Assembly: GCA_025890175.1 (NCBI GenBank)
Contig: JANPYM010000022.1
Span: 2,575-66,574 of the forward strand
Direction of reading: 5' to 3'
DNA length: 64,000 nt
Source of the DNA: Ciborinia camelliae
Taxonomy: Eukaryota; Ascomycota; Leotiomycetes; Helotiales; Sclerotiniaceae
The position numbers and the translations under genes are program-made. Below the pieces are notes generated by a model. It was not told the origin of the DNA. It was given only the letters and a program-made list of their open reading frames with translations, and ran no database searches. Below are positions 1-12,959 of this stretch, in pieces. Numbering within the stretch: position 1 is the stretch's first letter; every line of letters starts with the position of its first letter.

Positions 1-54
1 TATATACATCATACACAACCACAATATGCCGTTTATAGCATTTCTATGCTACAG

Positions 55-173
55 TGTTAATATATGCTAATAAGCATATATAATTAATCTGTAACATAAT
101 TTTCAAAGCTTTGAGTCAAATATACTACATACTATAGTACATTTGTTCTCTATCGCCCATAGTGATTCCAATA
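55..173 (-). repeat. Decayed LTR, same family as 4846-5017
   Basis: The right part, about 105-173, matches the solo LTR at 4846-5017 and the copy at 8827-8978: shared words are ACTACATACTATAGTACATT and CGCCCATAGTGATTCCAA. The expected CAACA terminus reads CAATA here, a C-to-T change. The left end (TGTTAA at 55) is a guess by position, and no target-site duplication survives. Confidence 0.55.
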
Positions 174-528
174 ATATTAAAATAAACTTTTATTATTATC
201 AATAATACTATTAATATTTAATTATATAAATTATAAAAAATAACAAATTTTCGTTAAATATTATTATTATTTCCAAAATACTTTATTATATCATTATTAT
301 ACATTTTTTATAAATTTATTAATATATAATATTAATTTTTTTATATAAAAACGTTTTATTATTAATTATTATTATATCTTTAAATATTTTAATTATTTCG
401 TTTTTTGAATTCTTTTAATATAAATTAATATTATTAAAAAAAAAAAAAATTTAATTTAATAATAAAAATTTATTAATCAATTTAAATTATAAAAAAACTA
501 TAAAATTATTATAACAAATAAAATATTT

Positions 529-695
529 TATGGATTCGCAGAATCAAGTTTAATTTCAAAGTACCATGTTTTGTTGTTGTATTACGTAATGTTATAATAG
601 ATATAATTCTCAAGCGAAGCGAAAATCGGGGGTTTGAGGGCTGGCCCCTATAAATATTTTTAAAAATATAGGAAAAATAATTCTGCGAATCCATA
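529..695. mobile_element. Short TIR element (MITE) with TA flanks
   Basis: A perfect inverted repeat of 16 bases, TATGGATTCGCAGAAT on the left and its complement on the right, bounds about 165 bases. The outermost TA on each side fits the TA target duplication of Tc1/mariner-type elements. There is no transposase; the only open frame is made largely of the ends themselves. An inner near-palindrome lies at about 649-673. The interior keeps G+C runs unlike the surrounding desert, so it may be younger than its flanks. Confidence 0.7.
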
Positions 696-2129
696 GTCTG
701 AAAATAAAGTTTTCCGCGACGGCTAGTTTATTTTAAATAAAATATAAAACTATCTTAAAATAATATTTTAATTATTTTGTTTTTTGTTTATATATAATAA
801 TTTTTATTTTATATAAAATCGAAAAAAATTTAATAAAATATAATTTTGATTAAAATATAAATATTTCGAGATTATAATATTTATTTATATTTAAATATAT
901 CAAAATTATTAATTTTTTTAATAATATATATTAGTTAATAATAAAATTAATTTTAAATAATAATTTATAAATTAAAATTTTATAAATCTAAATATTTATA
1001 TTATCAAAAACAATAAAAAATATAAAATTATATATTTTTAATTATTACATTTATAATTATTATATCAAATTTATTAATATAATATTTTTTTGTATTATTA
1101 TATTTCTTAATTATTTTTTATATCCAATTAATAAAATTAATATTATTAATTATATAAAATTATAATATAAATAATAATTCTATTATAATAATTAATATTA
1201 TTTTAAATTTTTCGGTTTTAATTTAAAAAGATTTGGTTTTTGGGATTAGCGTTTTTTTAATTGGAATAAGGTTCAAAATGTAAATCTAAATCTGTTTTTC
1301 CTATTAATGAATTTAATTAATAATCAAAAAAAAATTTAATAAAAAATTTAAAAATTGAAAAGTTTTGATTTATATAAATTGAAAATCGAATTAAATAAAT
1401 TTTTGTAAAGAAATTTGTAAAAAATATATATTCTGAAAATAAGGTATATAATAAAAATTGTAATAAATAAATATAAAAATATAAAATATTATTTGATAAA
1501 TATAATTAATATATATATATAAAATTATAATAATAAAACTGTTTTATAATATTAATGTTTAATATTGTTGAGGTTCTAAAATTATATTGAATTTAGAAAT
1601 GTTGCGGAATGTTTTGGTATAGGGTAAATAATCAGAATAATTGAATAATAAATAGGATTATACAGAATATTGGTTTGAAGATTATTTGATACGAATAATC
1701 GTAGATAATATATTTCGATCGTGATAAATGAAAATAAAGATGTAATTAAAAATAAAAACGAAAATAAAAAAGTTAAAAGATTCTATCGTAATAAAGCAAT
1801 AATAAAAAATTGAGAAAATATATAAATAAACGTTTATATTATATTGTAAATAATAATAATAAGTTTATATAATGATATATAAAAACCAAACGAAATTTTA
1901 TTGGTTTTTTTAAATTCAATTTTATTGTTTAGCAATCTTTACTTTTTTTAATTATAATAATCAAACAATAATCGATATTATAAAAAATAATAAACTTTTA
2001 ATATTAAATACTAATATAATCTTTTCGTTATATTAATTATAATAATATTTTATTTAAAAAAACAACATTTAAATAAACAATTTTATTAAAAATTGTAAAA
2101 TATAAATTTGTTTTTTTCGCTAAACATTT

Positions 2130-2446
2130 TGCAAATTTATTTATATTACAAATAAATATTTATATAATATTTATTAGAATTTAATAATTGTATCCGTATT
2201 TCCAATTTTCGAAATAATAATCTTTAAAAATGATATCTAATCGATTTATATATTAATACTAATTAATATTAAATCACTTCAATAATATCAAAATATATAT
2301 AATAAAAGTAGTATATTATAAAAGCATCCAGATCGATTGTAAATCGATCTGCAGGCTTATATGCCCGTGTAGCGGGCATACCGGCCGCACGCGGCCGCGC
2401 CCCGCGCCCGATGAATCTGCCCTGCAGATTCACTGGTATCGCAACA
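2130..2446. repeat. LTR-like direct repeat, copy 1
   Basis: About 315 bases recur at 3092-3406 in the same orientation, from a shared AAATTTATTTATAT block to a shared end GATTCACTGGTATCGCAACA. The last 110 bases are G+C rich in this copy. Ending in CAACA, it would read TGTTG at the start on the minus strand, as fungal Copia-type LTRs do. The copies differ mainly by transitions. No coding sequence lies between them, so this could be a collapsed element or two solo LTRs. Confidence 0.6.
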
Positions 2447-3091
2447 CTTTACAAATATATTATCAAATTAAAAATAATTTAAAAAAAACAATTTATAATC
2501 AATATTATAACCTTACATTAAAAATATAAAAAATACAAAATCGTTAAAATAATATAAATCAATAAAAATATAAATCCTGCCAATACTATAACAAAAACAA
2601 AATATTATTAAATACTATCCAATTTTATTAATTTCAACTACTACAAATTTAAATCTAATTAATAAATCAAATATATTAATAAAATCAATAAAATTATAAT
2701 AAAAAAATAAAGAATTAAAAATAAATAAAATAAAAAATTGAAAATAAACCCAAATATACAATATTTATAAAAATTATATAACTCTATCATATAATTTATT
2801 ATATAATCACAAAAAAATATTTTTTTTCTCATATTTTTCTTTTTATTTTAATATTACATATTTAATTATTTAAATAATATATATTTAAATTTAACTTAAA
2901 AATTATTAATATTACAATACCAATAAATCTACAAAACAAATTTATTAGAACATACAACCACATATAATCAATATACCCGCACCCCACAGATATATAAATT
3001 TATAGATTAATCTATAATCGATCTATATATTTTTATAATATACTACTTTCTACTATACATATTTTGATACCACCAAGGTGATTCGACATTT

Positions 3092-3406
3092 ACAAATTTA
3101 TTTATATCACAAATAATTATTTATATAATACTTATTAAAATTTAATAATTATATTTATATTTTTAATTTTCAAAATAACAATTTTTAAAAATAATATTTA
3201 ATCAATTTATATATTAATATTAATTAATATCGAATTACCTTAATAATATAATTAATATATTAATAATAAAATAATATATTATAAAAAATATATAAATCGA
3301 TTTATAATCAATCTACAAGCTTATATATCCACTACACGGGCATATTGGCTGCATACAGCCGCACGCTCCGATGAATCTGCCCTGCAGATTCACTGGTATC
3401 GCAACA
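3092..3406. repeat. LTR-like direct repeat, copy 2
   Basis: This is the second copy of the repeat at 2130-2446. It is more decayed: the G+C-rich core of copy 1 is largely converted to A/T, while the terminal 37 bases, GATGAATCTGCCCTGCAGAT and onward, are identical in both. The unequal decay suggests different ages or different exposure to RIP. Confidence 0.6.
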
Positions 3407-4845
3407 ATATTTATATATATATATTTTTTTTGATATTTAAATATTTTATTTAATCGATTTATTTTAATATAATATTATTATTATTATATATTATAATTAA
3501 ATATTATTCTTTTTTTTTTCTATAACCTTTTTTAAATTTAAGAATATTATTTAATTTATAAATTTTCAATTTTTTTTTAATTTATAATTTTTTATTTCTT
3601 TTAAATTATTATAGTTTTTCGATTATTATATTTTTAATTAATATTAATTACAAAAATATTTGTTTTAATTAATTATTTATAATTTTTAAAAAATATTTAT
3701 TTTTTTAAAAAAATATTAAAAATAATTAATATAAATATTTTATTTATATATTTTATTAATATCTTATTAATTTTATTTTTTATTTTAATAATATTATAGA
3801 TTTTATATAATTTTTTATTATTCGAAAATTTAATTTTTTATTTCAAAATAATTATTTTATAAAAATTCCTAATAATCTTAAATTTAAAATAATCTAAATA
3901 CTAATATATAAAATAATAAAACTAATATTAGTTTTTAATTATTATATTATTAATTTTTAATTTATTTAAATTTATAATATTTGAATTATAATAAAAAATA
4001 TTAATTAATATTTTAATAATATCTTTTTGTTTTAATTAATAATTAATAAATATTATTAAAATAAATATATATTTTCTAAAATTTTTAATAATATAAAATT
4101 TATTTTTTTGTTTTATATAAATAATTGTTTTATTTTTTTTTTAAAATTTATATTTATAAAATTAAATAATTTAATTAATTTATTATTATAATAAATGTTT
4201 TATTTTAATAATAAATTAATCCCAAAATTAAATATATATAAAATATTTGAAAATAAATTATTTAAATTATTTTAATAAATTATTTTAACAATTTTAATAT
4301 ATTTGATAAATAATATTTTCTTTTCAATCTATATAAATATATATTTAATATATATTAATTTTTTTTTTAAATAAATTATAATTATTAATTATATTTAAAA
4401 ATATAATTGTATTTGTAATTCAAATAAATAATAATACTTTATTAATAATTTTCTTTATAAATAAAGCAAATTTCGATTTAACATTAAATTCAAAATCATT
4501 ATTGAAATTAAAAAAAAATCCGATTTGTTATAATAAACTATATTAATATAATCTTTACATTTCCAATTTTTTGAATACTTTAAGTTTTTATATTTCCGGC
4601 TAAATAATATTTTCTTTTTATTATATCAAAATTTCTTTTTATATATATTATAATTTTATTTTAAAAAAAATAATTATAAATAAAATAAATAAAATTATTA
4701 TAATAAAAGTATTTTACAAATAATAATTTAATATTAAAATAAAATTTAAAATATATATGATTATATTGTAATTAAGTTATATTTTAATTTTTATAATCCC
4801 AATTGTATATAATATAGATTTATTTTTTTTTTTAATTATAATTAA

Positions 4846-5017
4846 TGTTGAATAAATCACGTGCCTACGGCACGCTTGCGCATGCGCCGCGCACGGCCGC
4901 GGCGTGCCGCTAGCGGGCATATATAGTTGATCTATAGTATAGTTTTTAGAGCTTCGAGCCAAATACATTACATACTATAGTACATTTGTTTCTCCATCGC
5001 CCATAATGATTCCAACA
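4846..5017 (-). repeat. Solo LTR, 172 bp, perfect ATTAA target duplication
   Basis: Read on the minus strand the element starts TGTTGGAATCA and ends CAACA, the usual termini of fungal Copia/Ty1-type LTRs. On the plus strand it runs from TGTTG to CAACA. The five bases before it (4841-4845) and after it (5018-5022) are both ATTAA, a perfect target-site duplication. The interior (about 4857-4925) keeps a G+C-rich core. No internal coding region is present, so it arose by LTR-LTR recombination. Related copies lie at 55-173 and 8827-8978. Confidence 0.8.
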
Positions 5018-6247
5018 ATTAATTTTATAAAAAACCTAGATTTTTTTAATAATAAAAATAATAATCTAAATTCGAAAAGTTTAAATTATAATATTATATT
5101 TCATTAAAAATATATTAATAAAAATTTAATATAATAATATATTATTTTATATATTTTTAAATTTAAATATAATAATAAATAATTTGTAATAATAATCTTT
5201 AAATTTATTTCAAACAATTTTGATTCCTATATTATTTATATATTGAAATTTGTAATTAATAAAATCAAAAGTAATAATATTACAAATTAATATTGATTTT
5301 ATAAATTTATTAAATTCAATATATTTTTATTACAAATATTTTTAAACCTTATTAAAAATATTATATTTTTCAATAATATCTTTATTATCTTTATTAATAT
5401 AAATAAATAAAAAAATTTTAATTTTAATTTTAAATTTATTATAAAAATCAATGTTCTTAAAATTATAAAAAATTTTAATACAACATTTTTTATTTCGATT
5501 AATATAATATTATTATTTATTATAAAAATATTATTAATAATTACAATTTATTCAAAAAATTTTACACAAATTTCTTTAATAATTATAAAAAATCTATTTT
5601 TATAAAATTAAATTTCAATTTATTAAAACTAAACAATATAATTATTTTAATTAAAAATAAAAAATTATTTTAATTAAAAATAAAAAATAATTTTAATAAA
5701 AAATTATTATTATTTTTACTATTACTTATAATAAATATATAATTATATAAATCAAAATAAAATTAATTAATACAAAAAAAAAATACAAATTATATTAAAA
5801 ATTAAATTTATATTTAAAAAAAATATATAAAAATAAAATTCAAAATTTTATAAAAATTTGTAAAATCTAAAAATACAAATATTTATAAATAAAAAATATT
5901 TTATTTTATAAAATAATTTTTCAAATATAAATATATATAATAAATAAAAATTTATTTTTTTACAAACAAAATTAATTTAATTTTTTTTAAATTTTTAATT
6001 TCAATATCAAAAAACGTTTCTCAATTATTACAATACAATTTTTTCATTACATTACAAATTTCAATCTTGCAATTACAAATATACAACTTTTTTATTATAA
6101 ATTTAACAATTATATATAATCTTTTTATTACATTATAATCTTATCATTACAACAAATTAAAAAATAATATATTTTTATTTAACATCAAGTTTTATAATTT
6201 ATTAATTATATATTCTAAAATAATCAATAATACAATAAAAAAAAATA

Positions 6248-6413
6248 TTAGAATAAAATTATAATAAATTGATTTGATTAAAAAATATATATTTGGTAAC
6301 AGCTTAGCTGCCCTTATATATTACTCCCCCATACCCTATGCGATATAGTTTATCACGTGATCCTTGATCATGTGATCGAAAATCATGTAACCTGATTCCT
6401 CAATAATTTTTCA
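6248..6413 (+). repeat. RIP-altered copy of the 13.9-kb repeat
   Basis: This segment aligns to 13915-14074 almost base for base through the words CTGCCCTTATAT and ACTCCCCCATACCCTATGCG. Differences are transitions: GCCCAGCTG becomes GCTTAGCTG, CACGTGATCCCTGATC becomes CACGTGATCCTTGATC, and GACCGGAAACC becomes GATCGAAAATC. This is direct evidence of RIP-type mutation within one family. It marks the right edge of the AT desert. Confidence 0.75.
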
Positions 6414-8826
6414 ATTATTGTTATGTGATGTTTTCGAATTTTTTGTATATTAAATATTAAATCAAATATATATCGAATTTTATTTTTTATTGTATATTTG
6501 AATTTTCCAAATTATTCTGTATATATTACACCAAAAAAAACTAAATTTAAAAGCAAAAGAAATTTAAATGAATTTTGCTTGTTCTCGACTGTAGGTATTT
6601 TGTTCTCATCATCAGGCTAAAAATTGCTTACAAGTAGATACAAGAAATGCAATTGATAACTTATTAAATGCAGTTTCAAGCTACTTATCTCTTAATTGGG
6701 TAAATGTCTATACAGTCCTAGAAAGAAGGTCCTCGAAAATTAGCAATTCAAAGAAGAGTTCTATATGAACAATCTACGCCTATTTGAACAATTAACCTCA
6801 TTTGAACATTTACATACAACCACTTGAAAATTCACAGTTACTTAATCATTAATAATAATTTAAACATTGATATTCATTCAAACATTTAAAATCATTTAGA
6901 CACTCATGTCAATTTGAATTCTACAAACCAGGCAGGTACACCTTCAACCTATTTCCTCGAACCTTCATACATTTCACCTCACGCAATAGATACGCATAAA
7001 TATAGGTATACATAGTTAAATGATCTCAATTTCATACTGATCCACATGATATCTTTCTTTTCCCTCAAAACTTCAATCATGAAGAACCATTATAATAAAC
7101 CAAGCTTAAGGTGACTACTTGTTTGAGATCATAGCATGGGAATCATTATTTTTACACTTTGAGAGAATCAGAGCTAGACAACACAGGACGTATGCTGCAT
7201 GGCTTAGTTGTCGAGTATAAAACAACTCTACCATTTTGCCATGATTTTGGTTATCGATCTATGGAATGAAGATGCTCAATTGGAAACTAATTATGATATT
7301 ATTGGACTAGCTTATATCCCTTAGCTTAAGTTTCCTCTTGAGTTGGGAACTGGGTGTGGATTGATTGTTTGAAACATTCAGATAGAGGGGTGATGGAATA
7401 TGATGTTTCCTTTCATGAAGAAGCTACGGTTGGTTGTTGTCAATTAGTGATGGGAGTACTATACATTATATTTTTTATACGCCCCATTTAATGAGGTATC
7501 TAGCCAGTGTATGTTTTAGGAGCTTCTTCATTGTATATCTAGCGTGTTATGAGATAGTGGACCATGAGCGGAGCTAAATTCCAACATACAGAAGTGAAAA
7601 TGGAGCTAAATTAAACGGGGAGAAAAAGGGTTGTATTTATAATCTGTTAATATTTTTTGAAGGCTTTCGAATGTTCAACAAGATATAGATTCATCATATC
7701 TGACATGATATGAAGCACTTGAAATCCGGGTTGCGAAGTGTTTGATAGTTAGAAGTGTATTGCGGTTGCAATAATATCAAATGTCCGGAACCACTTCAAT
7801 ATTCCAAACCACTCGGTTAATTGAAAGAGTATCACTGTTTAAGATCGCTCAAATACTCATAGTCAGTTCTTATTCTAGAGTAACTTGAATAGATGGCATT
7901 ATATATACCTTCTCGGTCATTTAAATATTAACTGAGCATTATACATCTTAATAAATAAGCTGCTTAGATATAAAAGATTGTAAAGATATATCAATATGCA
8001 TAGCTTTTGAATAGTGGGAATAATTCGAGTGCAAATATTGATATATTTAAATATCTTTCTAGAATATCCTTTCGAAATTCTCCCGCAGATTATATGACAT
8101 CATCTAGATTGGTTACCTCAGCTCTACTAGTTGCCAGTGCACGACCCTCACAATAGGGCTGAAGTTATCCATAATCGGCGCTATCGCCAATACTCCGGCC
8201 AGCTTCCCGCAACCCTAACACAAAGGCAAACCTTACACAAAACTCGGGAACCGTGACTTCCCCATATTGATGATTTTACTAATCATTGAGATTGAGGCAT
8301 ATGCCTTTGTGAACACGATTAAAAGAAAATTATAATGCCTATATCTGGCTGTCACACTACAAGAGGGGAACAGGAGAGGAAACGAGTGGGGTGGAGATGA
8401 CGAGAGTGGCTAGAGAATATATTCCCAGCATTCAGCCACGAAAGTTCTAGCCATAGATTTTGTTCGTACGAAATGTCGGTCTTGTGTGTTATTATTCTCG
8501 AGTCTATTACTTATCACTCAGAGCGTGAACTTTGAAGAACGCACGTTTAGCATACCCAGAATAGAATAATAGCCTAGTGGTAAACTTGGGTGATGATCCA
8601 GGTGGAGGTCACTTTACAAATGATATTTCGGTGCAATGACGGTAATGAAACAAATTTTTTAATTGTATATGCTGGTGCTTGAATTGAAGATTCTTATAAG
8701 GGTAGAAGGGGCCGATCAATACCATGACTCCATATGAATTGGACCATGGTTGAAGAGAGTAAGGCTAGAGATTTTTGTACGACCCAAAGTTAATGGCACG
8801 CCCTGAAAGGTCGAGAGTTTTGTATT

Positions 8827-8978
8827 TGTTGGATAAATCACGTGCTTACGGAACGCCAGCGCCAAGAAATGCGCTAGCGGGCTTATATAGTACATCTGTA
8901 GCATAGTTTTTAGAATTCGGGCCAAATACACTGCATACTATAATACATTTGTCTTCATCACCCATGGTGATTCCAACA
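8827..8978 (-). repeat. Solo LTR, 152 bp, same family as 4846-5017
   Basis: It runs from TGTTG to CAACA and shares GATAAATCACGTGC at one end and ATGGTGATTCCAACA at the other with the copy at 4846-5017. About 20 bases of the G+C-rich core are missing relative to that copy. The flanks (GTATT and GCTAT) are not a matching target duplication, so the insertion is old or recombined. Confidence 0.7.
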
Positions 8979-9108
8979 GCTATAGAATCCACAGCGGAGT
9001 CTTATGCTTTCCAAAAGTTTGACAGGTGTACAAAATAATCTTGAGCTCTAAATGATAGCCCACTAACCTCAATGCTATGGAAACCATACTAACCTTCTAC
9101 CTTCACCA

Positions 9109-9203
9109 GGAGACCTCGAGCAATATGCATATCTCAACCCACGCGAAGATATAATGATGGAGGAGATTTATGCAGTACGTCGTTGGCATGCGCATCGACA
9201 ATG
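9109..9203 (+). pseudogene. Coding relic, paralogue of 24579-24667
   Basis: A short open stretch encodes the sequence REDIMMEEIYAVRRWHAHRQ before a stop. A segment 15 kb away encodes REDIMMEETHLRRWRSKRE in the equivalent frame. Similarity at both base and residue level suggests fragments of one coding family. No start codon, no extended frame and no recognised domain are present. The parent gene is unknown to me. Confidence 0.4.
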
Positions 9204-10898
9204 AGGCGGGAAAATGCGGTCGAGTAGGGCGACAAGGACGTGAACGAGAAGGACGAGGAGTTTGACGAATGGCATACGCATTGTGGCATGGAGTTGGGAT
9301 ATATAAACGGCTCAAGGATGTTTGTGAGATCGCGAGGCTTAAATTCGACGGTATTATGGATTACTGTATATGCCTTTTATACAGCGTCCAATTCATGGTT
9401 GCGTTGAGAATGAAGTAGTGAAATGAGACACCATCACGTGACCGTACCTAAGTACCTTAGTAACATTATTATTTCCTTGGGAATTCCATCTGTCTGAGAC
9501 TAAGAAAAGCACTCATCGTAACAATTTCAGCTTTCAGTCTCTGAAATCTGGTTATATGATGATTCTTCAGACAGTGTGGAACAACTGAAACCAATTTGAG
9601 GTTTAGCACAAATTCGGACATTGTCACAGTTTCAGTCAATGAACCGATGCTGAATGCCCAAGCTTGCTAAGATGTTCGGATTCCTCCCAGAATTTGCCAA
9701 CTGAAGACATATTGTACGAGATACTTGTCCAAATGGTATAACAATTTGGGATTTGGCGGGGCCTGCGTGTTTGTCGACCAACCTGTTGCCACAGGCATTC
9801 AGGATGACGTACATCTTATATACCTGTCCACAACCGAGTCAAGTCATATATGAAACTAGTCATATAGCTGGCCCATTATCAGAAGTGATGAATCTCCTAT
9901 GTTGTTCCAGTCAAACGATCTGGATCAATAGCGCGATCGATACAAGAGCGCGGCTTCGCATTGTGATGATCGTGATTTCAAAATGATGTCGTGCAATATA
10001 AGCTGTGTGTCTTCTCTGGGGATGGAGAGATGGAAATGATAAACTCGCACGGTTTGTGATGATGATGTAACGCAAATGGGGGGCTCTCGCACAGTAATTT
10101 CAATTGGTATCGTCAGCGCCCCACTCGAGGCCATTGATAATATCTTCAAGCGCGTGCAAAATATGCAGTGACTTTCAAGTGACTAGATGTTCGCTAGTTC
10201 GGATTGTTAAAGTTGTGTTGATGCCTTGTCGAGAATGAGTTGAGGTAAGAAAGAAATTTATTGTTGGGTAACCTAGGTAAAGCCACATGTGGCTGTGTAA
10301 CAGCTTACACGGCCACTTTCAAGTACTACATAATTTGTATTTCTGGCCCTTTACTCCGTACATTGCAGCAAATTGCGGCTTTAAACCTTTCGAAAGAAAA
10401 TAAATTTTTAGATTAAAGACCTTTGGTGAAGCCTGACATGGTTTTGGGGTTGATTAGCTCACCCGGGCAAAGCTAGAGGCCGACAAGAGTCATCATCAGG
10501 CGTCACTACCGTCTAAACCGTCTAAACTCGACTGCAGGAACTCATAAGCCTAATTGGTTTAGCTCTAGGTTGGGTGTTTTGGTTAAACAGGGTATAATTA
10601 TCAATGGCTCTGATACAGCCAGCTTTATCTACTGTAGCATTCTGGTCCCGCTTTTCGTTGCATTGGGTATGCAGCCTGCAACTGACCACCCCAATCATCA
10701 TTCAATGTGTTCTTATTTTCGTTTATTGCGAGGATTTCGTAGCTAGGTATTTGCCGCGTCTGCTTTAAGATCTACGTAGCCTGCAGTTATACCTACTAAG
10801 TATAAAATCACTAATACGAACCGTTTTATTTGCTTTTAATGTGAAGTAGACTTCGCTATTTACCTCCATCCCTTCCCCCTCTGCCCCCCAAAACCCAG

Positions 10899-12959
10899 AT
10901 GGCTTCCATTTTTGATCAGCCTCGCTGGTTCGGCTATAACCATGATGGTTATAATCTAACGACCGAATTCGATGATTACCTACCCGTTCGTGGAACTCGC
11001 AATTATGATTCAGGATCGACAGATCGTATGCTCGCCGCATGTCAATCGTGGCTTACACTGGGTCTCCTCGAGTTCGTGACTCTGAGAAGCACTCGGGAGG
11101 ACGAACTGCTGATCAACGTCAACACCACCGGGAATGAAGTCCGGGTCCTATGCTCCAAGAAGATTTCGGTCATTTTACGGCACTGCGATACCCTGCCAGT
11201 AAGACTCAACAAACAGGCGTTGCAGAGGCACGTGAAAGATATAGAGAGCTCTATGGAAAAAGCAATGGGTGTTCTCCACGATTTGATCCGTGAACTACGT
11301 GTGGCATCATCCGGGTGGCCTAATTTTGCGCCGGCGACCTTCTACTTTATCTGCATTACCTGCGAAGCCGTTACTGTGGCCCTGAATGGTCTCTGTCTGA
11401 AGGCGGCTCTGCGTCGAGGAACCAGAAGTTCTGGGCCTGGTTCTTGGAATTTCATCTTGGAACTCTTCAAGGACCAAGTGCAAGTCGTAGCGCAGAGGAA
11501 TGGATGGTGTCCATCTACACTGAACTTTCTCCTTGATGACGCCACTATATCCGTGGTGTACTACGCTATCAGTCAGAAATCTGTCACCTCGGGAATTCAT
11601 ACAACCTGTTCGGCCTTGATTTGTAAGGCTAACATAGTTGATCCCGACAACTATACTGCAAATCATGTCAACGCTGGGTGTAGTTGTGCACTAATGGGTC
11701 CAATATGCGAGGGTGTCACAGGCATGATTATCAAAGGCCAAGTACCTATTCTCAGCCTGGATCAATCCAGTTCGGACCAACCATGTTTCCTGAACCTCCG
11801 TTCCGCTAACGAAGTGGACTATGTCGCCTTCTCCCATGTGTGGGCTGACGGCCTGGGCAGTACAACAGAGATAGGTCTGCCTGAGTGTCAAGTCAGGAGG
11901 CTTTCAGCTCTAGCGATTGAGTTGGTGCCTGGCGGACACTTTTGGATAGACTCGTTATGTGTACCTAGTGAAAAGGCGCCGAGAAAGAAGGCGATAGAAA
12001 TGATGGCCCTCACGTATCGGAAGGCTGCTAAAGTCCTGGTCCTTGATGCGAGCATTCAGACGTGCGCGTCAAAAGACCTTCCAGAGCAGAAGTTGCTTCG
12101 TGTTCTGGTTTCCGGCTGGATGAGAAGATTGTGGACACTTCAAGAGGCCGTGCTAGCATCGGAGCTAGTTTTCAGGTTCATGGATGCTTCCCTCTCGATT
12201 CACGACTTGATTCCGAAAATGGCCGAGCTGCTTCAAAATCCACTTCTCACTTCCCTTAGCAGTAGTATTCATCGGTTGACCAAAAGAAGCAACGCTCACG
12301 TATTCACGCTCGGTGATGTCTCTCATTCTTTGAGGTGGAGGACGACCACCAGAATGGCCGACGAGACACTGGCAATAGCGAGCCTTTTAGGTGTCGACAC
12401 CGCGGTACTGTTGGGCACAAAATCCGAAGAAAGGATTCAGAAGCTCCTGCTCATGGTTAAGAACATTCCCCTGAATGTTCTTTTTCTCAGCGGAGAGAAG
12501 TCCACGGCGATTGGGTTTCAATGGGCACCAAAGACACTCATGAACAATTCTGGCGGACTAAATTTGTCACCAGCGGAGAACCAAGCAGAGGTTACGCCTT
12601 GCGGTCTGGTTGGCACATATCACATATATATACTACCCACCAAGGTCCTTGTGTTTGAACCTGGCAAATGGTGGCAGATTTCAGACCAAGACGGACATAA
12701 TCTACAGGTTACGGACCCCTACGATCAGAAACCAAAAGTCTCGAAATATTACTGCGATGTCCTTATTTTACCTAAGCAGCTGTCACCGGGGAATTCGCTG
12801 GCGGCAGTAGCTGCGCAGTTTTTGGGCAGTAAGGGCGGTATAATTTACTGCAAATATTCGAGGCGCCTAATTTCATCTAAGCCAACCGTATCTCAGAAGC
12901 ATGAAGGCGAGCCGATTGTTCCACATTATATCGGGAATTATAAACTTTGTATATGTTAG
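10899..12959 (+). CDS. HET-domain protein, 686 aa
   Basis: This is a single-exon gene for a heterokaryon-incompatibility (HET, PF06985) protein. The domain lies at about residues 306-420 and shows its usual blocks in order: YVAFSHVWADGLG, FWIDSLCVP, a KKAIEMMALTYRKA segment and RRLWTLQEAV. The N-terminal 300 residues carry no motif I recognise and the C-terminal third is typical of the family in being poorly conserved. HET domains trigger cell death in allorecognition or infection responses; the specificity here is unknown. The ATG at 10899 is the first in frame and follows a pyrimidine-rich leader. The stop lies only 7 bases from a transposon terminal repeat, so the original C-terminus may have been trimmed by the insertion. 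Confidence 0.9.
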   Translation: MASIFDQPRWFGYNHDGYNLTTEFDDYLPVRGTRNYDSGSTDRMLAACQSWLTLGLLEFVTLRSTREDELLINVNTTGNEVRVLCSKKISVILRHCDTLPVRLNKQALQRHVKDIESSMEKAMGVLHDLIRELRVASSGWPNFAPATFYFICITCEAVTVALNGLCLKAALRRGTRSSGPGSWNFILELFKDQVQVVAQRNGWCPSTLNFLLDDATISVVYYAISQKSVTSGIHTTCSALICKANIVDPDNYTANHVNAGCSCALMGPICEGVTGMIIKGQVPILSLDQSSSDQPCFLNLRSANEVDYVAFSHVWADGLGSTTEIGLPECQVRRLSALAIELVPGGHFWIDSLCVPSEKAPRKKAIEMMALTYRKAAKVLVLDASIQTCASKDLPEQKLLRVLVSGWMRRLWTLQEAVLASELVFRFMDASLSIHDLIPKMAELLQNPLLTSLSSSIHRLTKRSNAHVFTLGDVSHSLRWRTTTRMADETLAIASLLGVDTAVLLGTKSEERIQKLLLMVKNIPLNVLFLSGEKSTAIGFQWAPKTLMNNSGGLNLSPAENQAEVTPCGLVGTYHIYILPTKVLVFEPGKWWQISDQDGHNLQVTDPYDQKPKVSKYYCDVLILPKQLSPGNSLAAVAAQFLGSKGGIIYCKYSRRLISSKPTVSQKHEGEPIVPHYIGNYKLCIC

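Larger units (their letters stand above)
1..6560. other. AT-rich, RIP-like repeat desert
   Basis: This stretch is overwhelmingly A+T, with homopolymers and stop codons in every frame and no credible gene. Small islands of normal composition stand out at about 590-720, 2330-2450, 3300-3410, 4855-4980 and 6300-6390, and each belongs to a repeat listed separately. CpA/TpG-depleted, TpA-rich DNA with scattered transposon remains is what repeat-induced point mutation leaves in ascomycetes. Composition returns to normal near 6560. A regional centromere or subtelomere could look similar; nothing here decides between these. Confidence 0.85.
6561..10898. other. Gene-poor intergenic region
   Basis: Composition is moderate and no frame stays open with conserved character. 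I see an LTR at 8827-8978, a coding relic at 9109-9203 and a 14-base palindrome AGCCACATGTGGCT near 10277. The last few hundred bases form the upstream region of the HET gene at 10899. Several frames of 60-90 residues occur here, but they have biased, low-information composition or start with non-ATG codons. Confidence 0.6.
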
